Assembly: GCA_963678705.1 (NCBI GenBank)
Contig: OY783208.1
Coordinates: 14,009,782 to 14,073,781, forward strand
Reading direction: 5' to 3'
Source: Panorpa germanica
Lineage: Eukaryota > Arthropoda > Insecta > Mecoptera > Panorpidae
Length of the DNA stretch: 64,000 nt
In this document: positions 53,479 to 64,000 of the stretch, piece by piece
Layout of the letters: every line of letters begins with the position of its first letter
Numbering within the stretch: the first letter of the stretch is position 1
Position numbers and translations under genes: made by a program
Notes under the pieces: model-generated
What the model saw: the letters and a program-made list of their open reading frames with translations, nothing else
The model's database searches: none
Told to the model about the DNA's origin: nothing

Positions 53479-53923
53479 ATGTTGACTTTTAGAGCTCAGC
53501 AAAATGTTATCTTTCTGATAACATCGAACAGTCAAATTTGCAATCAACCAGTTGTAACTGAGCAAAATTTAGAAATTTCTAGAAACTTAAACATTCTTTG
53601 TTATAATATAATACATTTTAAACAGTTTTCGCTGTCGTTGAAAAAGCAAGGTGATAAGTATTGTTATTTAAGAAACAATGTTCTTGTTCGAGTGGAAAAT
53701 AATGGTTCGAGTGATGGTAAAATAAGTTTGACAGGAGTATCATTATTAGATCCTGTTAGCTTTCCTAATTATCCTGTCAGTCGAGTTCCAGGTATACGTC
53801 GGAAATACGTGGTCTCAACCAACGTTTTTTAGTGCTGGAGAAATAAAAATGAAAGCAGTTTGCATCCCCTATAAAAAGACCTTTTGTTTTCTACCCTTAA
53901 TCCATTCAGATATCGAATCATAG
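53479..53923 (+). pseudogene. C-terminal remnant of a transposon-type protein
   Basis: The first frame (53479-53832) gives ITSNSQICNQPVVTEQNLEI, then LNILCYNIIHFKQFSLSLKK and GDKYCYLRNNVLVRVENN. After a frameshift near 53830 the text continues with AGEIKMKAVCIPYKKTFCFL and stops at 53921. I recall similar stretches at the end of multi-copy insect proteins of probable transposon origin, but I cannot name the family. No upstream exons or terminal repeats seen. Confidence 0.35.
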
Positions 53924-56006
53924 TGCGATATAAATTTTTCATATAATTTTATGACATTAAAATTGATAGATATCTTATAATTTTTTTATTTTATAATTTT
54001 ACTTGCATTACTTTTTTTGTTAATTTAATAAAACTTTAAAAAATGATCAGATTTCTGCTATTTTTCGATTTATTGAATTTCCATTAATCATTGTTTAAAA
54101 ACAATTTTAATTAGTTATTTTTTTTAAAATAAATTTGGTGTTCTATTCGAAAATAATTCGATACTGAAACATGTGAAAAATTTAATTGTTAGTGCTTTTC
54201 GCGCCAACAGCGGCCATTTTTGTTTTATATGGTACCATATTCTCACTCTTCCATAAAAAAGTGGTTGTTGACAAGCATGGTATAGGATCTAATATAGGGA
54301 CAACTGGTACTATGATAACTTCATGTCGAACGATTATTTTATAAGAAAGTTTATAGGCTTGACTGTACATATTTTAGACATACGTCATTTAATCCAGGTA
54401 CCACTTCAGAAAGAGTTATTTAAGTGCCCTAGAATATTAAAAAAATTAAATTATCTTATTTAAAAGGAAAGAAAAATGAACAGACATAGAAAATCAAAGA
54501 ACCAAATATTTATATTTGCCTTTAATTTTAATTTTAGTTATAATTATTTCGAATAAGTACTTTAGGGTCACCATTAGAAGAATTGGATATTTTATATTAA
54601 GTATAGACGTAATTAATTACATTTTTTTACAGATATAATACAGATAAAATCAGGAAATGTTGTAATGTACAAATAATAATAGGGTTTTGAGTCTTTGCTT
54701 TAGATTACTTTGAGTATTTTAACAAAACAACTGTGCTTTTAAAGAACGCCTTCAATGAAACTTCTAAATACGCCTCTTACTAATATACAAATTTATCTTA
54801 GTCCTCTGACGTCATATTTCCGAGCATCTCCGACAATCTCCGAGTTTTATGCATATGGCTGCCGTATTGTTGTATTTCTAAGTGATTACTGTTTTACTTC
54901 AATTAAAAGTAATAAATAGTTAAAAAGTGCAAATTTAATTGAAGTTTTTCGTATATTATACAAATAGCGATAAGAAAAATAATAGTTGGCAGGTAAAATA
55001 TTAATAGTTGTTATTATCTTAAAGCAAATACACTAACTCTAACAGTGGCGTCATTGTTAATTATTTATAACATATTATTATTTTATTAGACTTTATGATA
55101 CTTTTCAGGACTGCATATTGGGGCCAAAGCACTAAATATTGGGAGCTGCCAAAGAAATGTAAGAGGCCATTGGGCAGCAGATGAATTAACTAGCTAGCTA
55201 AACAACTACATCATCAAAAATCAAGAAGGACTTTGGTTTATATACAATTACATTAATTAAATAATTTAATATTTTTGTTTTTTTAGGAAGAATTTTTATG
55301 TATATACAAATACATTAATTACAATAAACATTGTTAACTAAAAATTGCGGTTTTTTTTTTATTTATAAAATTTTTGATATTTATAATAATTCAAACATCT
55401 ACTCATTCCCGCTTTTTTTGTGTCTTGCAAGAACTTCATGTCGAACGCAGTTACAAATACCATGAAGTTATCATAGGACCAAAGCTTAACATGGGAGATA
55501 CCGATCTATAGTATATATTATCTTTGTTGACAAGCATGAATTGCATTATAATTTGTTCGGCATTGCATAGTGTTTTTAATAAATTATTACAATATAAACG
55601 TATTATTTTTTACTTAGTATACTTGCTTAAAATATAATTAATAGTCTTTGTGATTCTGATTATTCATTTAGTTGTCAAGAATTTAACTGGCTAACAAATA
55701 AACTTGTAAGTATGAATATAGGTTATAAACACATTTTTTCATATTTTATATCTAATTTAATTATTTTAAATTATAACACGATGCCCGTCGCTCTTTTAAT
55801 TAATTGCAGTAAAAATATTTAACTTTTTAAATTATTATTAATTTTAAATATTTTTATACAATTTTGTTAATTAAATTAATACATAGATGATTTGATTAAA
55901 TAAAAAAAACTTTGCGACATCATCTTTGTAAAAGTGTCTGATAAAGTTTAGAATGTGCTAAAATTTAATGAATATTTACAATTTCTGATTGGATATTTTT
56001 TTTTAG
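53924..56006. other. Intergenic/5' region with no clear gene
   Basis: AT-rich. GCATATGGCTGCCGTATTGT at about 54.85 kb could be near a transcription start. A pair of inverted matches, TATGATAACTTCATG (about 54.31 kb) and CATGAAGTTATCATA (about 55.46 kb), hints at a degraded element around 54.2-55.56 kb; GTTGACAAGCATG also occurs at both places. A possible acceptor at about 55.11 kb (ACTTTTCAG) opens onto about 30 codons that I do not recognise. Confidence 0.35.
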
Positions 56007-56019
56007 GATTCAGCACAAG

Positions 56020-56200
56020 ATGTATTTCATGGTGTTTTGGAATAAAACATCTGCAATGGTACCTGCATTGTGGGTAGATTCAGAATCTCGAACTTTAAAG
56101 TGGCCGAAAACAAAAAATCCTACCTTACAAATTATTCGAGCTGAGAACGCTAAAGATAATTGGATCACTTATAATTATATTCGACTCAGTGGTCCATTTG
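56020..56200 (+). CDS. DUF4806-like exon 1
   Basis: Start ATG at 56020, 13 bp after an acceptor (TTTTTTTTTAG). Donor GTAAAA. Ends in LSGPF with one base over. Confidence 0.62.
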
Positions 56201-57421
56201 GTAAAATTATTTACACTATACAGTAAAATATGTAGTCGTTGATCAGGAATAATTTGTTATAATCTCTTCATGTATTTCTGTACTTTAATTTTCAAATATG
56301 GATATGCAAATATTTGCAGTAACTCGCTATTGGTTCTTAATTATCTAATTAACTATATTACATCTTACCTTATTTAAATAGTGAGATAATAATGTATTTA
56401 ATTATCATTATTTTTTTATAACAGAGACATATGACGAAGCGCGCGATTTTGAATTAGATGCCCTAAATCACGGTCATGGTTGTTGTCGTAAGTATTAATC
56501 CAGTAATAAAATGTTCAGATTTATATTTGTATTATCACTATCATAAATATTTTAATGACTTTCAATATTTATGTATGGACAGGAAAAGTTTTGAGTAAAC
56601 TAAAAAGCTTAAAAACTTTGGTTTCGTCAATTTTTCTGACATTACCTGATAAAAATGATATTGCCAGTAATAATACTGTCAATGAAACAGTAGATTTTGG
56701 ATTGCCGATCCAAACTCGAAGTCAGTTAGCAGTATTTGAGAGCAAAATTCAAAATGTGATCGCAGCTACTCAATATGTAAGTCTTTTTTTGCAAATTTAA
56801 CTTGGAATCTATAAACCTAATTACATGAACAAATTACTATTCATTTCATTACTTAAGAAATGCATTTATTTAACTTTACGATAATCAATTTATCGCTGCT
56901 TATTATTTATTTATGTCCTACATTTATTTTTCTTAAATGCTATATTTTCATTCTTTTACTTTTCTGTTATTATTTTGAAGCGAGAAAATATTAAACAGCT
57001 TGGTGGTGCAAGTTTTGAAAAGCATGTAAGGGAGACATTAGTGTTTACTGTTTCTGATACGATGGCATATAAAATGAGTTGGACAGGTGCCAAAAATACG
57101 TTTAAGATCGACGGATTAGCATTTATAAAATTGATTACAGGTAAAGCTTGCCTATCCTACAAATAACGCAACTATTGAAACTCATTAACTTTTGTTATTT
57201 TCTGACTCAATTTGTATTATTATATTGAATAGAATACGAATTAGTTTAATCATAATTGTAATATTATACATTCAAAAATATGTAAAAATTATAATAATAA
57301 CTTTATACATAATTCTATTTTTTCAGATACAATTTTACAAAAGTGGAGTGCCTCTGATAAGGAAAAAATTGAAAAAGTTATTAAATCATGGCTTCAGCAT
57401 GCTGGCGATCACCTTAAATAA
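56020..57421 (+). CDS. DUF4806-like protein, five coding exons
   Basis: Exons 56020-56200 (exon opens at 56007), 56425-56487, 56583-56776, 56981-57140 and 57327-57421 join with GT-AG sites and consistent phases to 230 residues. The N-terminal part (FMVFWNKTSAMVPALWVD, KDNWITYNYIRLSGPFETYD, EARDF) looks like the conserved N-terminus of DUF4806-type insect proteins. The C-terminal part (DFGLPIQTRSQLAVFESKI, then ENIKQLGGASFEKHVRETLV and MSWTGAKNTFKIDGLAF) matches the DUF4806 pattern of a short acidic lead, a helix, a GG, and a SWTG motif. The molecular function of this family is not known to me; many copies in insects are near transposon genes. No stops, so possibly functional. An upstream non-coding exon is likely. 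Confidence 0.65.
56425..56487 (+). CDS. DUF4806-like exon 2
   Basis: Acceptor ATAACAG, donor GTAAGT. Short exon (ETYDEARDFELDALNHGHGC) that continues the N-terminal module. Confidence 0.62.
56583..56776 (+). CDS. DUF4806-like exon 3
   Basis: Acceptor ATGGACAG, donor GTAAGT. Low-complexity linker, then VDFGLPIQTRSQLAVFESKI. Confidence 0.62.
56981..57140 (+). CDS. DUF4806-like exon 4
   Basis: Acceptor ATTTTGAAG (weak tract), donor GTAAAG. Holds the most conserved core, from IKQLGGASFEKHVRE to KMSWTGAKNTFKIDGL. Confidence 0.65.
57327..57421 (+). CDS. DUF4806-like exon 5 (terminal)
   Basis: Acceptor ATTTTTTCAG; ends SWLQHAGDHLK then TAA. Confidence 0.62.
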
Positions 57422-57526
57422 CATAAATAATTATAATAATTATTCGAGCCGTAAAAGTATTTATAATTTTAATAATAAGATTATTTATATTGAGATGTAA
57501 TATTGTTATTATTCATTGTGTTATCA

Positions 57527-57532
57527 AATAAA
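57527..57532 (+). promoter_or_regulatory. Poly(A) signal AATAAA for the DUF4806-like gene
   Basis: AATAAA about 105 bp after the TAA stop codon, same strand. Positional inference. Confidence 0.5.
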
Positions 57533-57929
57533 TAATATTTAAACAGTATTTTCCTTGTCAATTTTAATTTTACAATAGCCTCTTAATTTTAACATAAAAA
57601 TGTTAACTTTATGATCTCTGGAAATTTTTTTTGATGATCTCTAAAAGATGACACTAGATGGCTCGTAAGAGAGCTTTATGTTAACTTTTTGATCATCAAT
57701 TCTGATATCAGATCTTGAATAATGTTAACATTGAGAGATCTTTATGCTATCTTCTTGCCGAACGGGAAGTTATCTATTACGATATTTAGTTAAACACATA
57801 ACATTATAACATCTTAAAAGGAATGTATCCAATAATACATCTTTGTAAGGTTCTATTTTTCCAAGTGGAAATGAGAATGTACATTTCAATATTTTGGTCT
57901 GTTAGGTACGTAGTATATTTTATTTGCCT

Positions 57930-59400
57930 ACTACATCAGTAGGTAGTTTTCTTTTTAGCCTACGCTCTATTTCCATTTTTTTCAGGTTCCCCGTAATGGT
58001 CTTTGGTGGTCATCCAGTCTGTCACTTTAATTGATGCTGTACTTTTTAAATTCGTCTTTAACCCTTGGTACTTGCAGGTCGTGATGAATAACTTTGTTAG
58101 TTGTACCTCGTAAAACTAATGTAATAGAATTGAAAGCGTTGTAGAATCTCAATATTAGTTTGCAGCTGATCCCCTGAGTTGTATGCCGTAAGTCCATTCA
58201 GGTTTCAATATAGACTTATACAGCAATAGTTACATTCGACAGATAGCTTAGACTTACGGCCTATAAGCTAGCACATTCTTTGTATCTTGAGTTGTTAACG
58301 TTTTGTAAAAATGTGCTTCTGTCAAGTCAAGCGTCGATCTAAGTGAATTCCTAGATATTAGGAGTAGCTATATTCGATAAACGTTACTTGTAACAGTTAA
58401 ACATTTATTTTTCATAATAATTCTTGGACTTCGATCTAAGTTGTGTCTAGTAAAAATTATTACTTTGCTTTTATTAGTAAGATTTACATTATCATATGCG
58501 GATTTGATGTCTAGAAAAGCTGCGACCATGTAATGATTGTTACTGTATACTTTCTGTATGTCCAAGTTTAATATATTTAAGCTATGTTGGGTGCTTTTTC
58601 GTTTTCTGTAGGCAAATTGAAGGTCAGGCAATTTTTGGTGATGTTCCAGATACCATTCTAAACTGTTTTTGATAATGGATTTCATTGTTTTCCCTATGCA
58701 TGAAAGTAGAGTGATTGGCCTGTATGATTCTGCTGAGTTTGGATCTTTATTCGGTTTTAATATTGGTACGATAATATGTTTTTTTCAATCGTCGGGTATA
58801 GTTTGAGTGTTGAATATACTATTAAAGATTTGTGTTAGAAATGATTTAGCTATTGGAGGTAATAATTGTATCATTTTGTAGTTATATCTGTCGAAACCGG
58901 TGCTTGTATTTTTCTTTTGATTTAGAGAGTAATGTAGTTCATCTATGAGGATAGGATCGTCCAAAATTGGAATGCTGGGATTTAGATTATCACAGAATTT
59001 TCGCTACTCCATTTTTTCCTAGCTCTGAAATATGTTTTGGTTTGCCCTTGTTGCTTTTTAAATGCAAGGAATGTTTCGATAGTAAAATGTCTGTTAAAGT
59101 TAGTTAAAGCTAATCTTCTTTTAGCGATCATTTTGTTACATTCCGTATCCCACCATATTGGTTTAATCTTATTGGGCCTTAGAGTGTATATTTCTGTAGT
59201 TGGTATAGATAGCTCTACGGCCTCATTGACTATCTCAGTGAAGCTAGCGTAAAGAGATTCCATATTAGTTTCACTGGATGTGTTTAGATTATTTAATCTT
59301 AAGTTTATATGGCTGGAGTATTTTATCCAATCAGCTTTTTTAAAGTTGCGTCGCATGATTTTTTCCCTGTTCTCAACACCATTGTTGACACCAAAGCGCT
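57930..59400 (-). mobile_element. Decayed LINE (Jockey/I group), internal RT deletion
   Basis: Minus strand. 59356-58982 is a linker between endonuclease and RT (WWDTECNKMIAKRRLALTNF). 58685-58368 starts with an RT segment (LQFAYRKRKSTQHSLNILNL, MVAAFLDIKSAYDNV) and jumps directly to a later RT part (KSKVIIFTRHNLDRSP), so the catalytic YADD core is deleted. Further on are degraded C-terminal parts with residues like PEWTYGIQL (about 58.2 kb). Several stops and shifts. The clade is uncertain. Confidence 0.7.
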
Positions 59401-61452
59401 TCCCACATTGTCTGTTAGAATGTTTTACAAATTTTAATTGTTTTAACCTTTGACTCGCTTTCCGGTCACGACTGACACTTAGTACCCAGTAAACATTTTG
59501 GAGTAAATTCTACTTAATTTCTATTACATATCATGAGTTTTTTGTCTGGAACGCGTTCCTTTTCTATTCAGTCGTTCATAGGAAAGGCCCTTTTTGTGAC
59601 CTACAGAGATCGCAACGACGAATGCTGAATTAAAAGCGGAGTCGGTTTATGATTTATGACCGGAGTTATAAATTTGACACTAGCAGGGATGGCAGGGGTA
59701 TAAAACTTAATGGAATTCTACTTTTTAGAGTCTGCAAAATATAAATATTTAAATGAAGAAATAAATAGATGTAATCTTTAGTACGGATCGTGATTATTTT
59801 AATGAATATTATTTATCTTCAACAATACTCGTTATATTAGTTTTTTACATTGTTTTGGTGATTCAAAAATCTACGATCGGCAGGTCTGCGTTAGGCTTAA
59901 AACCTCTGTCTTACCATCGCTAGATACTATCATCGTTTATATACATTATATTAAAGAAATTAAAGAAATATTTGTTGAAAAAAGATAGCATATACTTTAA
60001 ACATACGTTCATACATCGTTTATATACATTATATTAAAGAAATTAAAGAAATATTTGTTGAAAAAAGATAGCATATACTTTAAACATACTGTACTGAACA
60101 AAATACTATACAAGTATACAAGTGTAACGGTGAAAAATATATTTTACTTGTCTAACCGCATCTCGTTTCTCTCTCACTTTGGAATAAATGAGATGAAAGT
60201 GAACTTAAAAAAAATATATCCATGTGGGAAAGAAACAGAAATACTTAATGAATGATGTTGGAAAAAGAAAGAATATTATAATGAAAAAATTCTAACAACT
60301 AACACAAAATCTGTGACAGGTAGATAACTTGTAAAGCGTTAGAATAGAATTGTACGAGTGACTCGAACTTCACCAAATTGTTTACTGGGTAATCACATTA
60401 TTTTACGATGTTTATTTTACGATTTTATGGGTTTTTCATATAAACGGTGGAACATTTTGACAACATTATAATTGGTAGATACAACGATGCTCATAAAGAT
60501 TAAACTATTTTAAGGTGCAAAAAACAGACAAAACCGATGTTTTAAAATTATTTATTGGTGAGAAGTTATTTGCAAAGAAAGAAATTTCTTATTTTTTAGG
60601 CACACGAGTCGACTGATGCAAACCTTAACCCCGAACCGAATGAGAGTGCATCTGTGCTGTTAGTAAGAGAACGCACAAATGAAAGGAAACTGATTTTAAA
60701 TTGGTTTTGGGCGACTGTGTTTGTATGTCACCGGGCATGCTTTTGATGGTGACATCATGAGCAGAAATGTGCACAAATACTATTCAAAAGTATTTAAATA
60801 CATACATACAAACAAATACGGCACAATAAAATCCTCTATTATTTTTTATTAATAACAAAGATTTTATAACTTTTATTTTTTTCATTTAACAATCCATCCT
60901 CACTTTCACCATTAGAAAATAGTATAAATTATTACTGAAATAATCATTAAAATGATTTTATAGATTGTACTCAATACATTTTCTTTACCAATAAGAGTAG
61001 AGGGGTAAAAAAAAATGAACCAAATATTTGACCGGCAAGATCCGCATTATTAATTTTTGACCTTTTCTTAACTTAAATCCATTGGTGGAATTCGCTCCTC
61101 ACATTTTGCATACTCACTTACCTCTAGCGCCCGGTCTATAATAAATGCGCCAGTTGTGGTATACACTATGATGTTATCCAAGCAACAGGTAAATAGAAAG
61201 CGAGTATGTTGCATGACAGCCTATTAATTGTGTAAAAGATATCTGAGAAAAATAAATGATAAGACAACAAGACAAAACAAAAACAAAATTGGGAAATATA
61301 CGTATATTTGTTTTAAGTCTACGATTCAATGATTTATTAATGAACACTTTACGTCAAACATATGTGAATATATTTAATATAAATAAATTATTATTTTACG
61401 TCTAAAAATGTAGTAGATATCATAGAATAATGATCCAACAATATAATGAACA
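59401..61452. other. Intergenic sequence with no clear gene
   Basis: Holds a tandem duplication at 59931-60090. An open stretch of 47 codons after TTTTTTAG at about 60.6 kb (AHESTDANLNPEPNES...) ends in TGA and is not recognised. No other signal. Confidence 0.4.
59931..60090 (+). repeat. 83-bp tandem duplication
   Basis: CATCGTTTATATACATTATA to GCATATACTTTAAACATAC occurs twice, starting at 59931 and 60014, with no visible differences. A recent local duplication. Confidence 0.9.
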
Positions 61453-61453
61453 A

Positions 61454-61733
61454 CTAGAGTTTACCCCTGTCGCAAGCGACGTCTTTTTAGTGTGTATGAT
61501 TTGAATTTAATAAAATAATTCGTAATTTAATTTCAAATTTTAATTCCATTTTTTAATTGAAATATTTAACTCATTCTATATAAATTTTACATATAAATTA
61601 ATTAAATCAAATTAATTATCAAAATAAATAATTTCAATTTATGCGTTAGTTAACAAAGTTTTTTTTTTAAATTTGGGATTTTTTTTTTCGATTCGTAAAT
61701 AATTTACCAAGGTTATTTATTATAGTTATATAT

Positions 61734-61773
<40 letters not shown>

Positions 61774-62232
61774 ATATATATATTATATATATATAGTTAG
61801 CCTATATACAAAATTTTCTAACTTTCTAGCATAATTTTTGTTCTCAGCAAAAACTGCTCCCGTGCCCCGAAATAAAATTTTGAATTTTTTTTGATTAGTA
61901 ATATACTTAATTATTCTACAATCCAGAATATGAACTTGCCCCAAAGTTCCCTACCGGGCAACCGAATTTTTTCAACGCATTTGCTATTTTTGAATTTCTA
62001 ATTTTTGAAAAATGTCAGCATTGACCATTATAATACACATGCAAAATTTCACTTTTCTATCTTTTATGAATAAAAAGTAATACAGCAAGAAAGAGCCCAA
62101 CTTTTTTTCAGTTTTTCGAAAATTACGGGTTCCAGGAAATTCAGGGAAAAATCCAGGGACGCCAAATGTATTAGAATTTTTTTCTCTACGAAATAAGAAA
62201 TTTTCGAAAACATTGATGGAGCTGTTTTCGAG
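61454..62232 (-). mobile_element. Hel-B Helitron, minus-strand copy
   Basis: The 3' terminus (CTAG at 61454-61457 on minus, with the hairpin CGTCGCTTGCGACAGGGG) is on the left and the body runs right to TTCGAGCTC at about 62232. The usual first 70-80 bases of the 5' end are not seen. It contains an imperfect (TA)n tract at 61.74-61.79 kb. It abuts the zinc-finger array. Confidence 0.7.
61738..61793. repeat. Imperfect (AT)n microsatellite
   Basis: AT tract with TTATAATA interruptions inside the Hel-B copy. Confidence 0.85.
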
Positions 62233-62234
62233 CT

Positions 62235-64000
62235 CTAAATGGATTTGTTGATTTTTCTTTGAGAAACATATAATACAAAAACCACAAAAAACGGTTTTAA
62301 ACCTACATGTGTTTTTTTATGTAGTTTTAAACTCGATAAGTGACTGAATGTATTATTACATTCATCGCAAGAAAATGGATTTAAACCTAAATGTGTTATC
62401 TGATGTGGTTGTGATAGACTAAACGTTTTATTACATTCATTGCAAGAAAATGGACTTAACATAAATGTGTATTCTTATGTCGTTTTAAATTTGCTGAAAG
62501 ACTAAACGTTTTATAACATACATCGCAAGAAAATGATTTTAAACCTAAATGTGTGTTTTTATGTAGTTTTAAACTCGATAAGTGACTGAATGTATTATTA
62601 CATTCATCGCAAGAAAATGGATTTAAACCTAAATGTGTTATCTGATGTGGTTGTGATAGACTAAACGTTTTACTACATACATCGCAAGAAAATGATTTTA
62701 AACCTAAATGTGTGTTTTTATGTAGTTTTAAACTCGATAAGTGACTGAATGTATTATTACATTCATCGCAAGAAAATGGATTTAAACCTAAATGTGTTAT
62801 CTGATGTGGTTGTGATTGACTAAACGTTTTACTACATACATCGCAAGAAAATGATTTTAAACCTAAATGTGTGTTTTTATGTAGTTTTAAACTCGATAAG
62901 TGACTGAATGTATTATTACATTCATCGCAAGAAAATGGATTTAAACCTAAATGTGTTATCTGATGTGGTTGTGATAGACTAAACGTTTTATTACATTCAT
63001 TGCAAGAAAATGGACTTAACATAAATGTGTATTCTTATGTCGTTTTAAATTTGCTGAATTTGATTTTAAACCTAAATGTGTGTTTTTATGTAGTTTTAAA
63101 CTCGATAAGTGACTGAATGTATTATTACATTCATCGCAAGAAAATGGATTTAAACCTAAATGTGTTTTCTGATGTGGTTGTGATAGACTAAACGTTTTAT
63201 TACATTCATTGCAAGAAAATGGACTTAACATAAATGTGTATTCTTATGTCGTTTTAAATTTGCTGAAAGACTAAACGTTTTATAACATACATCGCAAGAA
63301 AATGATTTTAAACCTAAATGTGTGTTTTTATGTAGTTTTAAACTCGATAAGTGACTGAATGTATTATTACATTCATCGCAAGAAAATGGATTTAAACCTA
63401 AATGTGTTTTCTGATGTGGTTGTGATAGACTAAACGTTTTATTACATTCATTGCAAGAAAATGGACTTAACATAAATGTGTATTCTTATGTCGTTTTAAA
63501 TTTGCTGAAAGACTAAACGTTTTATAACATACATCGCAAGAAAATGATTTTAAACCTAAATGTGTGTTTTTATGTAGTTTTAAACTCGATAAGTGACTGA
63601 ATGTATTATTACATTCATCACAAGAAAATGGTTTTAAACCTAAATGTTTGTTTTTATGGTGTTTTAATTGAATAGATTGATTGAACGATTTACCACATTC
63701 GTCACAAGAAAACGGTTTTAAGGCTAAATGTGTATTTTTATGTAGTTTTAAACTTGATAAATGACTAAACGTTTTAGTACATTCGTTGCAAGAAAATGGT
63801 TTTAAACCTAAATGTGTATTCTTATGTTGTGTTAAATGAATTAACCGATTGAACGTTTTACTACATTCATCGCAAGAAAAAGGTTTTAAACCTACATGTG
63901 TGGTCTTATGTTGTTTTAATTGAGTTGATTGACTGAACGTTTCACTACATTCGTCACAAGAAAATTGAGTTAAAACTAAATGCGTGTTTTTATGGCGTTT
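62235..64000 (-). pseudogene. Tandem C2H2 zinc-finger array, frame broken, partial at window end
   Basis: Minus strand, reading from 64000 down. Fingers of 28 residues follow C-x2-C-x12-H-x3-H, with the linker THLGLKPFSC in place of the usual TGEKPY. From 64000 to 63467 the frame is open across about six fingers (for example FSCDECGKSFNQSIQLKHHK). Then the pattern HKNTHLC-stop occurs three times (stops at 63467, 63225/63016 and 62456 regions), each overlapping an ATG of the next frame as ATGTTAA. Separate frames are 63473-63225, 63231-63016, 63022-62456 and 62462-62235. The last finger is incomplete and the frame ends at TAG 62235, at the Hel-B border. C2H2 arrays bind DNA; the gene 5' part is outside the window. 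Host gene family; as it stands it looks broken, unless frames are used by reinitiation. Confidence 0.75.
62456..63473 (-). repeat. Recent tandem duplications within the zinc-finger array
   Basis: Finger pairs (SFSC-DVC/SLKLHKNTHLG and FSCDECNNTFSHLSSLKLHK) recur with almost no base changes. The block starting MLSPFSCNECNKTFSLSQPH begins at 63473, 63231, 63022 and 62462. Block lengths differ (242, 209 and 560 bp), so unequal exchange has added or removed fingers. Confidence 0.8.

Noticed and set aside
60603-60750. 47-codon open stretch after a TTTTTTAG acceptor-like site
   Set aside because: No recognisable residues, no donor or partner exon found; too little to call.
62456-63473. ATGTTAA overlaps as bacterial-style coupled genes
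   Set aside because: The setting is a eukaryotic tandem zinc-finger array; a one-base break copied by duplication explains it more simply.
1-64000. tRNA or rRNA genes
   Set aside because: I looked for cloverleaf A/B-box patterns and conserved rRNA stretches and saw none I could support by eye.

Overview
The window is an AT-rich stretch of a repeat-dense insect genome. The evidence is spliced genes with GT-AG introns up to about 10 kb, jockey-type LINEs, a Bel-Pao LTR element, mariner, piggyBac-like and Helitron elements, and a polycystin-1-type gene. The insect order is not resolved. The Helitron ends at about 40.5 kb and 41.2 kb look like families I associate with moths and other insects, which is weak evidence because Helitrons move between species. 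Local labels used below (not published names): Hel-A = Helitron family starting TCTACTATATAAAAATAAG; Hel-B = Helitron family with a CGTCGCTTGCGACG hairpin near its 3' end; MITE-W = repeat ending in TGGGCTTGTGTCCT; MITE-V = TTAA-flanked repeat starting GGAGGTATAGG; LTR-X and LTR-Y = two LTR-like dispersed repeats.

Region 1 (1-38.7 kb, + strand) is the 3' part of one host gene, a polycystin-1-like membrane protein. Nine exons join in frame with matching splice phases and encode about 759 residues: the C-terminal membrane segments, the extracellular polycystin (TOP) domain and the PKD channel domain. Its introns hold nearly everything else here: a decayed errantivirus-like fossil (3.9-5.9 kb), two mariners, MITE-W and MITE-V, a young but broken Bel-Pao element (9.2-14.4 kb), LTR-X and LTR-Y copies, tandem Hel-B elements (one starts 6 bp after a splice donor), a long-inverted-repeat element with a nuclease-like/CXC protein (22.3-25.3 kb), an 81-bp-period minisatellite (29.4-30.7 kb), and two Helitrons placed tail to tail (34.0-36.6 kb).

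Region 2 (38.7-53 kb) carries a small thioredoxin-like gene of the TXNDC17/TRP14 type (exons at 41.75, 42.82 and 52.30 kb, 151 residues). Its active site reads WCPWC rather than the usual WCPDC. Its 9.4-kb second intron holds a minus-strand jockey LINE split by a 2-kb terminal-inverted-repeat element, Hel-B copies and a MITE-V copy.

Region 3 (53-61 kb) has a transposon-type coding remnant, a five-exon gene for a DUF4806-like protein (56.02-57.42 kb), and a decayed minus-strand LINE. Region 4 (61.4-64 kb) has a minus-strand Hel-B copy abutting a minus-strand tandem C2H2 zinc-finger array that runs off the window. That array carries the same one-base frame break, an ATGTTAA stop/start overlap, in three tandem copies.

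The host genes are unrelated in function and do not form a pathway. The element that looks least familiar to me is the long-inverted-repeat unit at 22.3-25.3 kb.
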